Shown: in pieces, positions 43,661 to 55,223 of the stretch
How positions within the stretch are numbered: position 1 is the first letter of the stretch
Layout of the letters: each line of letters starts with the position of its first letter
Assembly (NCBI RefSeq): GCF_003122085.1
Contig: NZ_QEXV01000003.1
Location: forward strand, 499,001 to 563,000
DNA from: Marinicauda salina
GTDB taxonomy: Bacteria; Pseudomonadota; Alphaproteobacteria; Caulobacterales; Maricaulaceae
Length of the DNA: 64,000 nt
Direction of reading: 5' to 3'
Made by a program: the position numbers and the translations under genes
The notes under the pieces: generated by a model
What the model saw: only the letters and a program-made list of their open reading frames with translations
Databases searched by the model: none
Told to the model about the DNA's origin: nothing

Positions 43661-44779
43661 ATGGAGCCCATGACCGCCCGCTTCACGCCCGCGCGCCCCT
43701 CGACCGCCCTGCCCGAGCCGCTGCGCCCGCGCGGCCGCGGGGCGAAGTCGAACGCGGCGGGCCGCTACGAACCGACGACGCGCGAGCCCTTCGACGACGG
43801 CTGGAACGCGGACGATCCGAGCCCCGAACAGCTGAAGACCACGCTGATCCGCGATTCCTCGCGGTCAATCATCGCGACCAATGACAGCCCGGACATCAGC
43901 TTCGAGCGCTCGATCAATCCCTATCGCGGCTGCGAACACGGCTGCGTCTACTGCTACGCCCGGCCGAGCCATTCCTACTGGGGGTACTCAGCCGGCCTCG
44001 ATTTCGAGAGCGTGCTCTTCTACAAGCCCGACGCCGCGGCGCTGCTGGAGAAGACGTTTCGCAAGCCGTCATACAGGGTCGAACCGATCGTTCTGGGCGC
44101 CAACACCGACGTCTATCAGCCGGTCGAGCGGCGCCTGCGCATAACGCGGAGCCTGCTCGAGACCTGTCTCAAGTTCCGCCACCCGGTGAGCCTGATCACC
44201 AAGTCGGCGAGCATCACGCGCGATCTCGACCTGCTCTCGGAACTCGCCGCGCTGAACCTGGTCAAGACCGCCGTCTCGCTCACCACGCTCGACCGCAAGC
44301 TCGCCCGGGCGATGGAGCCGCGCGCGGCGACGCCCGCGCGCCGGCTCGAGGCGATGCGCGCGCTCTCCGACGCCGGAGTCCCCGTCACGGCGATGACCGC
44401 GCCGATCGTCCCCGGCCTCACCGATCACGAGATCGAGGCGCTGCTCGAGGCCGCCGCGGAGGCGGGCGCGGAGCGCGCAGGCTATGTCCTGCTGCGCCTG
44501 CCGCTGGAGATCGCCGACCTGTTCAAGGAGTGGCTCGCCGCCGAGCGCCCCGACGCGGCGAAGAAGATCATGAGCCTCGTCCGCCAGACCCGCGGCGGAA
44601 AGGACTACGACTCGCGCTGGGGCAAGCGCGGCCGCGGCGAAGGCCCGGTCGCGGCGCTGATCGCGAAACGCTTCCGCGCCGCGGTGAGACGATACGGCCT
44701 CGACGGCGAGCGCCGCGAACTGCGCCGCGACCTGTTCCGCCGGCCGTTGGAGGATGCGCAGCAGTTGAGTTTGTTCTAG
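43661..44779 (+). CDS. PA0069 family radical SAM protein (SPL-like)
   Basis: A 372-residue radical SAM protein. The cluster motif is GCEHGCVYCYA (Cys91-x3-Cys95-x2-Cys98 counting from the ATG at 43661; a second ATG at 43670 removes three residues). The region SINPYRGCEHGC and the later RVEPIVLGANTDVYQPVER are family hallmarks. The group is distantly related to spore photoproduct lyase, and its reaction is unknown. The LexA box immediately upstream ties it to the DNA-damage response, so a nucleic-acid repair or damage-processing role is plausible. Its C-terminus (RRPLEDAQQLSLF) is normal for the family. Confidence 0.9.
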   Translation: MEPMTARFTPARPSTALPEPLRPRGRGAKSNAAGRYEPTTREPFDDGWNADDPSPEQLKTTLIRDSSRSIIATNDSPDISFERSINPYRGCEHGCVYCYARPSHSYWGYSAGLDFESVLFYKPDAAALLEKTFRKPSYRVEPIVLGANTDVYQPVERRLRITRSLLETCLKFRHPVSLITKSASITRDLDLLSELAALNLVKTAVSLTTLDRKLARAMEPRAATPARRLEAMRALSDAGVPVTAMTAPIVPGLTDHEIEALLEAAAEAGAERAGYVLLRLPLEIADLFKEWLAAERPDAAKKIMSLVRQTRGGKDYDSRWGKRGRGEGPVAALIAKRFRAAVRRYGLDGERRELRRDLFRRPLEDAQQLSLF

Positions 44780-44839
44780 CGATAGGGGAACCTTCCTTCG
44801 AGGCTGACACATCGAACAGATCAGCCGAGGGGGGAGTTT

Positions 44840-45757
44840 ATGATTATCGCGGTTCGTATTCTCGCAGTCGCGCTCGGACTTTTGCTCAGCGCATGCAACC
44901 AGACTGATACGATCGAGCAAACGGTCCGATCGATGGCGTCGGACCCGGAAGAATCGATCGCCGATGAGACCGTTCTGGCGATTTACGAAGGCGACGAGGA
45001 GACGCTCAGGAGCCACCTGCATCCGGCGCTATTGCAGGAGCAGTTTAGGGGTGAGCTTGAAGCGCTTGTGAAGCAATCTCCCGGTCAACCGCCGGACGAA
45101 TACGCGCTGGTCAACTACCAATGGGACCGCGTCATGACGGCGGGAAACAATGAGCAGGAAACGAACGCAACGGATTTCAGCTTTACCTATCGCGCGGCCT
45201 ACGGCGACCGGGAACAGATCATCTTCATTCGGATGCGCGCGGAGGGCGACGGCCCGCCCCTCGTACAGAACATACAGATCTCTCCTGCCCCGGGCGCCAA
45301 CTACGCCTCGCCAGACGAATGGCCGCAGGCGTACCGCATCGCGCTCGGGTTGGCGGTCGCCACAGCCGTGTTCGTGGTGATCACCTTCCTTGCGTCACTG
45401 CGCGTGCGACGCCTGAAGCGGCGCATTCTCTGGTCCCTTCTCATACTGTTCGTCGGGTATCCGGTGTTCGTCTACAGCACCGCAGAAGGATGGCTGCTTT
45501 CCGCGCCTTCCATCACTCAGAACGAGACGGGCGTGAACATCCAGCTCTTCGATTTCAACCTGCTAGGAGCCGGATACCTCAAGAACACCATTACAGGGGT
45601 CGAGACGTTTGATATCGCCGTCCCGCTCGGCGCGCTGCTCTTCTGGCTGCAATATTTCCGCGGCAAGCTTGTGAGGAAGCCGGAACCCGGCGAGAAAGGC
45701 GAGGCGCCCGCGCCGACCGGAGAGGGACCCGCCGATCCGGCGCAGGCTGACGCCTGA
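44840..45757 (+). CDS. Lipoprotein with membrane helices, unknown function
   Basis: A 305-residue protein that I do not recognise. The N-terminus is a lipoprotein signal (LLLSAC, Cys19). Residues about 20-155 are hydrophilic and acidic, with a TERYP-like beta pattern FSFTYRAAYGDREQIIF; then come three hydrophobic stretches (about 172-192, 200-217 and 252-274) and a Pro/Glu-rich tail. A lipoprotein with later membrane helices is unusual. Base composition is lower than its surroundings: 33 of 60 G+C in both 44881-44940 and 45121-45180. This suggests foreign origin or relaxed selection. The ribosome binding site GGGGGGAG is strong. Confidence 0.65.
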   Translation: MIIAVRILAVALGLLLSACNQTDTIEQTVRSMASDPEESIADETVLAIYEGDEETLRSHLHPALLQEQFRGELEALVKQSPGQPPDEYALVNYQWDRVMTAGNNEQETNATDFSFTYRAAYGDREQIIFIRMRAEGDGPPLVQNIQISPAPGANYASPDEWPQAYRIALGLAVATAVFVVITFLASLRVRRLKRRILWSLLILFVGYPVFVYSTAEGWLLSAPSITQNETGVNIQLFDFNLLGAGYLKNTITGVETFDIAVPLGALLFWLQYFRGKLVRKPEPGEKGEAPAPTGEGPADPAQADA

Positions 45758-45789
45758 AGCAATCACGCAGCGCGAGGCGGCCCGCCCCC

Positions 45790-46443
45790 ATGCTCACCTC
45801 GTCCGCCCCGAATCGCTTCGCGAAGACGAACCGGCTGGTCGCCGGCGTCGACGAGGCCGGGCGCGGGCCGCTGGCCGGTCCGGTGGTCGCCGCCGCGGTG
45901 GTGCTGCCGAAGCGCTTCGCCGCGCTCGACGCGCTCAAGGACTCCAAGGCGCTCACGGCCGAGGACCGCGACCGGCTGGCCAGGACGATCCGCGCCCGCG
46001 CGCTCGTGGGCGTGGCGATCGCCGAGCCCGCCGAGATCGACCGGCTCAACATCCTGCACGCCTCGATGGCGGCGATGAGCCGCGCCGTCGCCGCGCTCAA
46101 CTGCGATCTCGAGCGCGCCTATATCGACGGAAACCGGACGCCCGACCTGGCCTGCCGGGCGACCGCGCTCGTGGGCGGCGACGGCTACGAACCGACCATC
46201 ATGGCCGCCTCGATCATCGCCAAGACGGTGCGCGACCGGATCATGACCACGGCGTGCGCGCGCTTTCCCGGCTACGAACTCCGCCACAACAAGGGCTATT
46301 CCGCCCCGGCCCATGTCGAGGGGCTGCGCCGGCTCGGCCCCTCGCCCATCCACCGGCGCAGCTTCGCGCCGGTGCGCGCAGCGCTGCAGGGCGACTTCCT
46401 GGACGCGCTGGACTCGGTCGCCGACGCGAGCGCAGCCGGGTGA
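45790..46443 (+). CDS. rnhB: Ribonuclease HII
   Basis: A 217-residue RNase HII that nicks DNA 5' of embedded ribonucleotides. Catalytic residues are visible: Asp21-Glu22 in GVDEAGRGPLAG, Asp113 in YIDGN, and the GDGYEPTIMAASIIAKTVRD block. The C-terminal HVEGLRRLGPSPIHRRSF is usual. It lies 78 bases upstream of ccrM. The two genes are neighbours in many alphaproteobacteria. Confidence 0.95.
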   Translation: MLTSSAPNRFAKTNRLVAGVDEAGRGPLAGPVVAAAVVLPKRFAALDALKDSKALTAEDRDRLARTIRARALVGVAIAEPAEIDRLNILHASMAAMSRAVAALNCDLERAYIDGNRTPDLACRATALVGGDGYEPTIMAASIIAKTVRDRIMTTACARFPGYELRHNKGYSAPAHVEGLRRLGPSPIHRRSFAPVRAALQGDFLDALDSVADASAAG

Positions 46444-48742
<2,299 letters not shown>

Positions 48743-48746
<4 letters not shown>

Positions 48747-49828
48747 ACGAGGGTCAGCCCAGACTGCGCCGCCTTCATCATCACGCTGGGAAGGCCGGCC
48801 TCCTTGAGCCGGTCGAGGCCAGCCCACTCGCCCTCGGGCGGGCGCCAGCCCGCCGGCGCGGCCGCGCACTCGACGTCGAGCTCGAGCGCGAAATGGGTGA
48901 AGACGTGGCGCACCCGGCCGGCGCGGCGCCAGTCGGCGTCGAAGGGCCGGGCCGCGGCGATATCGGCGGGCGCCGGACCCGCCTCGGTCCAGCCCGTCCC
49001 GGGCAGCTCCATCATGGCGCCGAGCAGGCCGTCGTCCGGCCGGCGCCGCACCCACAAGGCGCCGTCGCGCACGACATGAAAGCAGACGCCGCGGCGGACG
49101 GGTTTCGCCTTCTTCTTCGCCTTGACCGGATAGCGCTCGGGCTCGCCGTCGGCCCGCGCCGCGCAGGCGTCGCGCCAGGGACAGCCCGCGCAGTGCGGCG
49201 AAGCCGGCGCGCACGCCGTGGCGCCGAGGTCCATGATCGCCTGGGCGTAATCGCCCGGCCGCTCCGGATCGGCGAGTTCGGCGGCGATCGCCTTTATCTC
49301 GCGCTTGGCCTTCGGAAGCGGCGTCTCGATGGCGAACATGCGCGCGAGCACGCGCTCGACATTGCCGTCGACGACGCTGGCGGGCTTGTCAAAGGCGGCG
49401 GCGCGGACGGCGTTGGCGGTGTATTCGCCGATCCCGGGCAGCGCGCGCAGGGCGTCGAGATCGCTCGGAAACCGACCGCCGTGCTCGGACGCGACGACCT
49501 GGGCGCAGGCGTGGAGATTGCGGGCGCGGGCGTAGTAGCCGAGCCCGGCCCAGGCCGCCATCACCGCCTCGCGCGGGGCGGCGGCGAGCGCCTCGACCGT
49601 CGGCCAGCGCTCGAGGAATTTCTCCCAATACGGCGCGGCGTGAGCCACGGTCGTCTGCTGCAGCATGATCTCCGACAGCCACACCGCATAGGGATCGGCG
49701 ATGCGGCCGGCGGCGCGGTCCTCGGGCCGCACCCGCCACGGCAGCGTCCGGCCCTGGCGGTCGTACCAGTCGAGCAGGGCGGCGCGCAGCCGGCGCGCCT
49801 CGTCGTCCGTTACGCCTGCTTTCGACAC
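48743..49828 (-). CDS. mutY: A/G-specific adenine glycosylase
   Basis: A 361-residue MutY that removes adenine mispaired with 8-oxoguanine. Glu53 (SEIMLQQTTV) and Asp154 (VVDGNV) are the catalytic pair; LPGIGEYTANAV at 130-141 is the helix-hairpin-helix; Cys206, 213, 216 and 222 hold the [4Fe-4S] cluster (spacing 6-2-5). A Nudix-like C-terminal domain, from about residue 240, recognises 8-oxoG. I chose the GTG at 49828; a TTG at 49882 would add 18 residues with no motif. It is divergent from the DUF721 gene, with little promoter space. Confidence 0.95.
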
Positions 49829-49885
49829 CGCTTCGCGCCCCGAACACCTTGCCAGCGCCGCCTTGCGACGCGATCCTTGCAAACC

Positions 49886-50482
49886 ATGGATTTCCGTCCG
49901 CCCAGGTCAACGCCTCCCCGCAGGCCGATCGCGCGCAGCCCCGCTGGCGCCGACGCGGCGCGCGAGGCGATGAGCTGGGCCGAGCGCCATCGCGGCCGCG
50001 CCCCGGCGCCCGCCGCGCCGAGCGCGGGCAAGGCGGCGGCGCGGGTCGTCCGACCGCTGGCGAAGGCTTTCGGCCCCGGGATCGCCGAGCTCGACGCCCA
50101 CTGGGCGGCGATCGTCGGCGATCAGCTCGCCCGCTGGACCCGGCCGGAGCGTTTCCAGGGCGGCGCGGCCGGCTCGACTCTGGTCATTCGCGCCCGCGGT
50201 CCGGCCGGCGCGCTCGCCGAAGCCCAGTCGGCGCGAATTCTCGAGCGCGTCGCGCACTATTCGGGCCGCTCGCCGACACGGCTGAAAGTGATCCAGGGCG
50301 CGCTGAGCGACGCGCGGCCGTCCGCCGAAGCCCCGCGGGTGCGACGCGTGCGGGCGGCGCCGGAGCATGAAGCGCTGGCCAGCGACCCGTCTGCGCGGCT
50401 AGAAGCGGTGCTGGAGGCGTGGGCCGCGGCCGTCGCCGAGCGCGAAGGCGTCGACGTCGGACCAAGCAAGCAACGCAAGTGA
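49886..50482 (+). CDS. DUF721 domain-containing protein
   Basis: A 198-residue protein with a DUF721 core (about 60-150, LDAHWAAIVGDQLARWTRPERF and LVIRARGPAGALAEAQ). Some DUF721 members, such as the actinobacterial DciA-type proteins, load the replicative helicase, so a DNA-replication role is possible. The N-terminus is rich in Pro/Arg and looks disordered. It is followed by the DsbA-like lipoprotein and smc, the same order as in many alphaproteobacteria. The ATG starts 58 bases from the mutY start, head-to-head. Confidence 0.82.
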   Translation: MDFRPPRSTPPRRPIARSPAGADAAREAMSWAERHRGRAPAPAAPSAGKAAARVVRPLAKAFGPGIAELDAHWAAIVGDQLARWTRPERFQGGAAGSTLVIRARGPAGALAEAQSARILERVAHYSGRSPTRLKVIQGALSDARPSAEAPRVRRVRAAPEHEALASDPSARLEAVLEAWAAAVAEREGVDVGPSKQRK

Positions 50483-50502
50483 ACCCGAAGGGGAGCGTAG
50501 GG

Positions 50503-51237
50503 ATGATCTTCACCCGGCGAATTTTCAGCATCGCGGCGATGGCCGGCGGCCTCGCACTGGCGGCCTGCGGCGACGGCGGCGCGTCCGACGGGCGCACCGA
50601 GTTCGAGCGCGAGGGCGATTTCGCGAAGGGCTCGTCCGACGCCCCGATCACGATCGTGGAGTACGCCTCCACCGCCTGTCCCCATTGCGCCTCCTTCCAC
50701 GAGCAGGCGATGCCGAGGGTCGAGGACTATGTCGAGAGCGGCGATGTGCGCCTGGTCTTCCGCGAGATGATCACCGGCCAGCCGCAGCTGGCCGTGGCCG
50801 GCTTCATGCTGGCGCGCTGCGCGCCCGAGGATCGCTATTTCGACGTCATCGACCTCTTGTTCGAGCAGCAGGAAGCGCTGTTCACGGCGATGCAGCAGGG
50901 CGAGGCCCAGGCCCAGTTCCGCAACATCGCGCGCTCGGCGGGCTTCTCCGACGAGGAGTTCCAGAGCTGCCTGTCCAACGAGGAGGTCCTGCAGGCGGTG
51001 CAGGACGCCCATGCGCGCGCGCAGGAGGACGGGGTGACCGGCACGCCGGCCTTCTTCTTCAACGGCGTCAAGCTCGACACCGAGCGCGCGGGCGACGGCT
51101 CGGGCCTCGTCTTCGCGATGAACGGCCAGCCGCTCGAGGACGAGGAAGGCGTCATCCCGGCCGCCTTCGACGGCGACACGTTCGAGCGAATCATCCTTCA
51201 TTTGAGCGATCGCGCCGAGAGCGCGAACGGTGGATGA
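50503..51237 (+). CDS. DsbA-family thiol oxidoreductase lipoprotein
   Basis: A 244-residue thioredoxin-fold protein. Residues 1-22 form a lipoprotein signal (LALAAC, Cys22), so it should be anchored in the envelope. The active site is Cys59-Pro-His-Cys62 (STACPHCASF), and the cis-proline lies in GVTGTPAFFFNG about residue 185. The CPHC pair is that of strong disulfide oxidants (DsbA). It is probably a periplasmic disulfide enzyme, perhaps related to BdbD/DsbG-like proteins. It is encoded just upstream of smc. Confidence 0.9.
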   Translation: MIFTRRIFSIAAMAGGLALAACGDGGASDGRTEFEREGDFAKGSSDAPITIVEYASTACPHCASFHEQAMPRVEDYVESGDVRLVFREMITGQPQLAVAGFMLARCAPEDRYFDVIDLLFEQQEALFTAMQQGEAQAQFRNIARSAGFSDEEFQSCLSNEEVLQAVQDAHARAQEDGVTGTPAFFFNGVKLDTERAGDGSGLVFAMNGQPLEDEEGVIPAAFDGDTFERIILHLSDRAESANGG

Positions 51238-51289
51238 TCGCGCCTGACAGACCGGCCCAGCCGGCGACCGGCGCGACCGGAGGAGCTCG

Positions 51290-54200
51290 TTGAAGTTCAC
51301 GCAGCTGCGCCTCGCCGGGTTCAAGTCCTTCGTCGACCCGGCCGAACTCAGGATCGATCCCGGCCTTACGGGCGTGATCGGCCCGAACGGCTGCGGCAAG
51401 TCGAACCTGCTCGAGGCGTTGCGCTGGGTGATGGGCGCGACGTCGGCCAAGTCGCTGCGCGGCTCGGGCATGGAGGACGTGATCTTCGCCGGCACGGAGA
51501 ACCGGCCGGCGCGCGACCGCGCCGAGGTCACGCTCAGGATCGACAATACCGACCGCACGGCGCCGGCGCGCTTCAACGACGCCGACGAGCTCGAGGTCGT
51601 CCGCCGCATCGCCCGCGGCAAGGGCTCGGACTACCGCGTCAACGGCGAGGAGGTCCGCGCCAAGGACGTCCAGCTCCTGTTCGCCGACGCCGGCACGGGC
51701 GCGAACTCCCCCGCCCTTGTCCGCCAGGGCCAGATCAGCGAGCTGATCAACGCCAAGCCGGAGAACCGGCGCCGCATTCTCGAGGAGGCCGCCGGCGTCG
51801 CCGGTCTGCGCGCCCGGCGTCATGAGGCCCGGCTCCGTCTGAACGCCGCCGAAGCCAATCTCGACCGGCTCCAGGAGGTCGTCGAGGATCTCGAGAACCG
51901 CCACGGCGCGCTGCAGCGCCAGGCCCGCCAGGCGTCGCGCTACCGCAAGCTGTCGGCGACGATCCGCGAGCTCGAGGCCCTGCTCTGGCTGCGCCGCTGG
52001 CGCGAGGCCGGCGAGGCCGTCGACGCCGCCGAGCGCGAACTCGCCGAAACCGAATCCGTCGCCGACGACGCCGCGAGACGCGCCGCCTCGGCCACCAGCG
52101 AAGCCGAAAAGCACGCCGCCGCCGTCGCCCCGCTGCGCGAGGCCGAGGCCGAGGCCGCCGCCGCGCTGCGCCGGCTCGAGCGCGAACGCGACGGGCTGGA
52201 GCGCGACCAGGCCGACGCCGAGGCCGAGATCGAACGCCTGTCGGCGCGGATCGAGGAGCTCAAGGCGGCCGAGGAGCGCGAAACCCAGCTCTCCGCCGAA
52301 GCGCGCGAAGCGCTGGAGCGGGTTTCGAGCCAGCTTGTGCGGTTGCGCGAGGAGGCCGCCGGCGACGCCGACGCGACCGCAGACGCCGAAGCCGCGCTGG
52401 AGACCGCCGAGGCAGCGCGCGGCGAGGCCGAGCGCGAACTCGACGCCTGCGCATCGGCGGCCGCCGACGCCCGCGCCCGTCGCGATTCGGCCCGGCGCGC
52501 CGCCGAGGACGCACGCAGCCGCGCCGAACGGCTTGAAAGGCAGTTGAGCGAAGCCGAGGCCGCGCTCGCCGCGCACCGGGAATCCGACGGTCCGGACATG
52601 GACGCGCTGGAGGCCGCCGTCGCCGAGACCGCGCAGGCGCTTGAAGCCGCGCGCCGGCGCGCCGAAACCGCAGAGACCGGGCTCGCCGAGGCGCGCGAAC
52701 GCGCCGATGCGGCCCGCGAGGCGGCGCGAACCGCGGAGTCGGAGAAGACCGCGCTCGCCCGCGAGATCGAGAGTCTCGAACGCCTGCTCGCCAGTGATGA
52801 CGGCGACGCCCGCGCGCTCGACGCCGTGCGCGCCGAGGCCGGCTACGAACAGGCGCTCGCCGCCGCGCTGGGCGAGGACCTCGAAGCCTCGCTCGACGCC
52901 GGCGCGGCGCGGCGCTGGACGCGCAAGGGAACCCGGGCAGCCGAACTGCCGGACGGCGCGACGCCGCTCACCACAGTGGTCAGCGCCCCAGACGCGCTGG
53001 CCGCGCGGCTGGCCGCGATCGGCGTCGTCGACGCCGACGATATCGAGCGCCTCGCCCCGGCCCTGAAGCCCGGTCAGCGGCTCGTCACGCGCGACGGGGC
53101 GCTGCGCCGCTGGGACGGCTATGTCGCCGAGGCCGGCGCGCCGTCGGCCGCCGCGGCGCGACTCGAGCACCGCAACCGGCTCTCCGAGGCGCGCCGCGAG
53201 CTGGCCGACGCCAAAAGCCGCGCCGAGACGCTGGGAGCGCAGGCGCAGCGCGAGGCGGACGCGCTGCGCGCCGCCGAGGCCGCGCTCCGCGACTCCCGGG
53301 ACGAGGTGCGCCAGGGCGAGCGCGCCCTGCGCCAAGCCGAATCCGAACTCGCCGACGGTCGCGAACGCGAAGCCCGGGACAGCGCGAAGCGCGCCTCGCT
53401 GACCGAGACGGTCGAACGTCTCCGCGCCGAGGGCGAGACCGCGCGCAACGAGGCCGAAGCCGCCGAGCGCGCGCTCGCGGAGATCGAGGAAGGCGACGAC
53501 GGCGGCGAAGCCCTCGAAGCCGCCCGGTCGCGCGCAGAAACCGCGCGCCGCGCGGCCGCCGACGCCCGCGCCGAGCTCGATTCGGTCAAGCGCGACAGCC
53601 AGGCCCGCCGTCACCGCATCGCCGCGCTCGAACGCGAGGAGGCCGACTGGTCGCGGCGCGCCGAGTCGGCGGGGGCGCGACTCGAGGATCTGGCTAGCCA
53701 GCGCTCGCAGGCGAGCGATGCGCTCGAGGCCGCCAGGGCGCGGCCCGGCGAAATCGAGGCGCGTCGCGTCGCCCTGATGGACCGCCTCGGCGAGGCCGAA
53801 TCCGCCGAGCGCCTGGCGCGCGACCGCGTCGCCCAGGCCGAGACCGCCCAGCGCGAGGCCGACGCCGCCCAGCGCGCCGCCGAGCGCGACGCCAGCGCCG
53901 CCCGGGAAGCGCGCGCCGCCGCCGGCGCGACTCTCGCCGCGGCGAAAGAACGGCTGAGCGAGACGGTCGAGCGCGTCCACGACGCGACCGGCGATGCGCC
54001 CGAGGCTCTGGCTTCGAAGGCTGACGACAGCGAGTACGCCGGGCTTTCGGCCGGAGAGATCGAGCGCCGGCTCGACGAAGCGCGGCTGTCGCGGGAGCGT
54101 CTCGGGGCGGTCAATCTGCGCGCCGACGAGGAGGCCGAGACGCTGCAGGCCGAGCGCGACGAGATCACACGCGAGCGCGACGATCTCGTCGAGGCCGTCG

Positions 54201-54727
54201 CGCGCCTGCGCAAGGCCGTCGAGACGCTGTCGCGCGAAGGCCGCGCCCGGCTGCTGGAGGCGTTCGACGTCGTCAACGGCCATTTCCAGACCCTGTTCGC
54301 GACGCTGTTCGACGGCGGCCGCGCCGAGCTGCACCTCACCGAGAGCGACGACCCGCTCGAGGCCGGCCTCGAGGTCTACGCCTGCCCGCCGGGCAAGAAG
54401 CTCGAGACGATGTCGCTGATGTCGGGCGGCGAGCAGGCGCTGACCGCGACCGCGCTCATCTTCGCGGTCTTCCTGTCCAACCCGGCGCCGGTGTGCGTGC
54501 TCGACGAGGTCGACGCCCCGCTCGACGACGCCAATGTCGACCGCTTCTGCCGCATGCTCGACGAGATGTGCGCGATGACCGAGACGCGCTTCCTGATCAT
54601 CACCCACAACCCGGTGACCATGGCGCGCGTCGACCGCCTGTTCGGGGTCACGATGGGCGAGCGCGGCGTCTCCCAGCTCGTCTCGGTGAACCTGAAGTCC
54701 GCGGAGGCGATGCTGGCCGCCGAGTAG
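51290..54727 (+). CDS. smc: Chromosome segregation protein SMC
   Basis: A 1145-residue SMC ATPase. Walker A GPNGCGKSN is at 31-39, the ABC signature LMSGGEQALTATAL near 1044 and Walker B VCVLDEVDAPLDDANV near 1068. Two long coiled coils (about 170-470 and 640-980, extremely Ala/Glu/Arg-rich) flank the hinge (about 500-620). It compacts and segregates chromosomes with ScpA and ScpB, which are not here. It starts at TTG, supported by GGAGGAG five bases upstream and by the invariant FTQLRLAGFKSF start. The coiled-coil composition gives long open frames on the opposite strand, which are not genes. Confidence 0.97.
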   Translation: MKFTQLRLAGFKSFVDPAELRIDPGLTGVIGPNGCGKSNLLEALRWVMGATSAKSLRGSGMEDVIFAGTENRPARDRAEVTLRIDNTDRTAPARFNDADELEVVRRIARGKGSDYRVNGEEVRAKDVQLLFADAGTGANSPALVRQGQISELINAKPENRRRILEEAAGVAGLRARRHEARLRLNAAEANLDRLQEVVEDLENRHGALQRQARQASRYRKLSATIRELEALLWLRRWREAGEAVDAAERELAETESVADDAARRAASATSEAEKHAAAVAPLREAEAEAAAALRRLERERDGLERDQADAEAEIERLSARIEELKAAEERETQLSAEAREALERVSSQLVRLREEAAGDADATADAEAALETAEAARGEAERELDACASAAADARARRDSARRAAEDARSRAERLERQLSEAEAALAAHRESDGPDMDALEAAVAETAQALEAARRRAETAETGLAEARERADAAREAARTAESEKTALAREIESLERLLASDDGDARALDAVRAEAGYEQALAAALGEDLEASLDAGAARRWTRKGTRAAELPDGATPLTTVVSAPDALAARLAAIGVVDADDIERLAPALKPGQRLVTRDGALRRWDGYVAEAGAPSAAAARLEHRNRLSEARRELADAKSRAETLGAQAQREADALRAAEAALRDSRDEVRQGERALRQAESELADGREREARDSAKRASLTETVERLRAEGETARNEAEAAERALAEIEEGDDGGEALEAARSRAETARRAAADARAELDSVKRDSQARRHRIAALEREEADWSRRAESAGARLEDLASQRSQASDALEAARARPGEIEARRVALMDRLGEAESAERLARDRVAQAETAQREADAAQRAAERDASAAREARAAAGATLAAAKERLSETVERVHDATGDAPEALASKADDSEYAGLSAGEIERRLDEARLSRERLGAVNLRADEEAETLQAERDEITRERDDLVEAVARLRKAVETLSREGRARLLEAFDVVNGHFQTLFATLFDGGRAELHLTESDDPLEAGLEVYACPPGKKLETMSLMSGGEQALTATALIFAVFLSNPAPVCVLDEVDAPLDDANVDRFCRMLDEMCAMTETRFLIITHNPVTMARVDRLFGVTMGERGVSQLVSVNLKSAEAMLAAE

Positions 54728-54774
54728 GGAATATGCCCTTTCTTTTCAATAACTTGGGGTCGCACCCAGCTTGC

Positions 54775-54801
54775 TTGACTTGGTATGGGGGCGCTTATAG
54801 G
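54775..54801 (+). promoter_or_regulatory. Candidate promoter of the atp F0 operon
   Basis: TTGACT at 54775-54780 and TATAGG at 54796-54801 (15-base spacer) lie in a stretch that is noticeably AT-rich (54729-54800) between smc and atpI. The -10 side also reads GCTTATAG, close to the Caulobacter-type housekeeping pattern. The spacer is short for a sigma-70 site. Confidence 0.55.
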
Positions 54802-54845
54802 GTGCGCGCGCTCGCCGGGGGAGCCCCGCCGAGCGATTGAGTGCG

Positions 54846-55166
54846 ATGTCCCGCCGAGTCGAACCGACCCGAAACGCTCCTCCAGAGCCCGATGATTTCG
54901 AGCGCCGCCTCGAGGCGAAGCTTGAAGCAAGGCGGGCAGAGGAGAGAGCCCGGGCCCCGACGTCCGGATGGTCGGTCGGACTCCGATACGGCTCGGAGTT
55001 TTTCGGCGGGGTGCTCGCAGGCGTCGGAGTCGGCTTGCTGGTCGACTGGATCGCCGGCTGGTCGCCCTGGGGGCTTCTGGTCGGACTGGTACTGGGGTTC
55101 GCGGCGGGGACGGTGAACATCGTCCGCGCCGCGCGTGAGATAAACGCGGCGGGCGACGACGGCTGA
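54846..55166 (+). CDS. atpI: ATP synthase protein I (AtpI)
   Basis: A 106-residue protein with a charged N-terminal helix (RRLEAKLEARRAEERAR) and two membrane helices (about 50-70 and 72-95). YGSEFFGGVLAGVGVGLLVDW and GFAAGTVNIVRAAREIN are typical of AtpI. AtpI helps assemble the c-ring and Mg uptake has been proposed. It opens the F0 operon. The ATG has only a weak ribosome binding site; a TTG three codons upstream is possible. Confidence 0.9.
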   Translation: MSRRVEPTRNAPPEPDDFERRLEAKLEARRAEERARAPTSGWSVGLRYGSEFFGGVLAGVGVGLLVDWIAGWSPWGLLVGLVLGFAAGTVNIVRAAREINAAGDDG

Positions 55167-55223
55167 CCGGCGTCGATCCCGACCAGAACTGAGGCGGCGC
55201 GGAGCGCCGGAAAGGGACCGGGC

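Noticed and set aside
44780-44839. CTTCCTTCGAGGCTGAC as a remnant of repeat family C
   Set aside because: Only about ten bases match, with no paired arm; chance is enough to explain it.
51191-54607. Long open frame of over 1,100 codons on the minus strand opposite smc
   Set aside because: It is the shadow of the Ala/Glu/Arg-rich SMC coiled coil; its translation has no domain and reads as low-complexity Gly/Arg/Ala.
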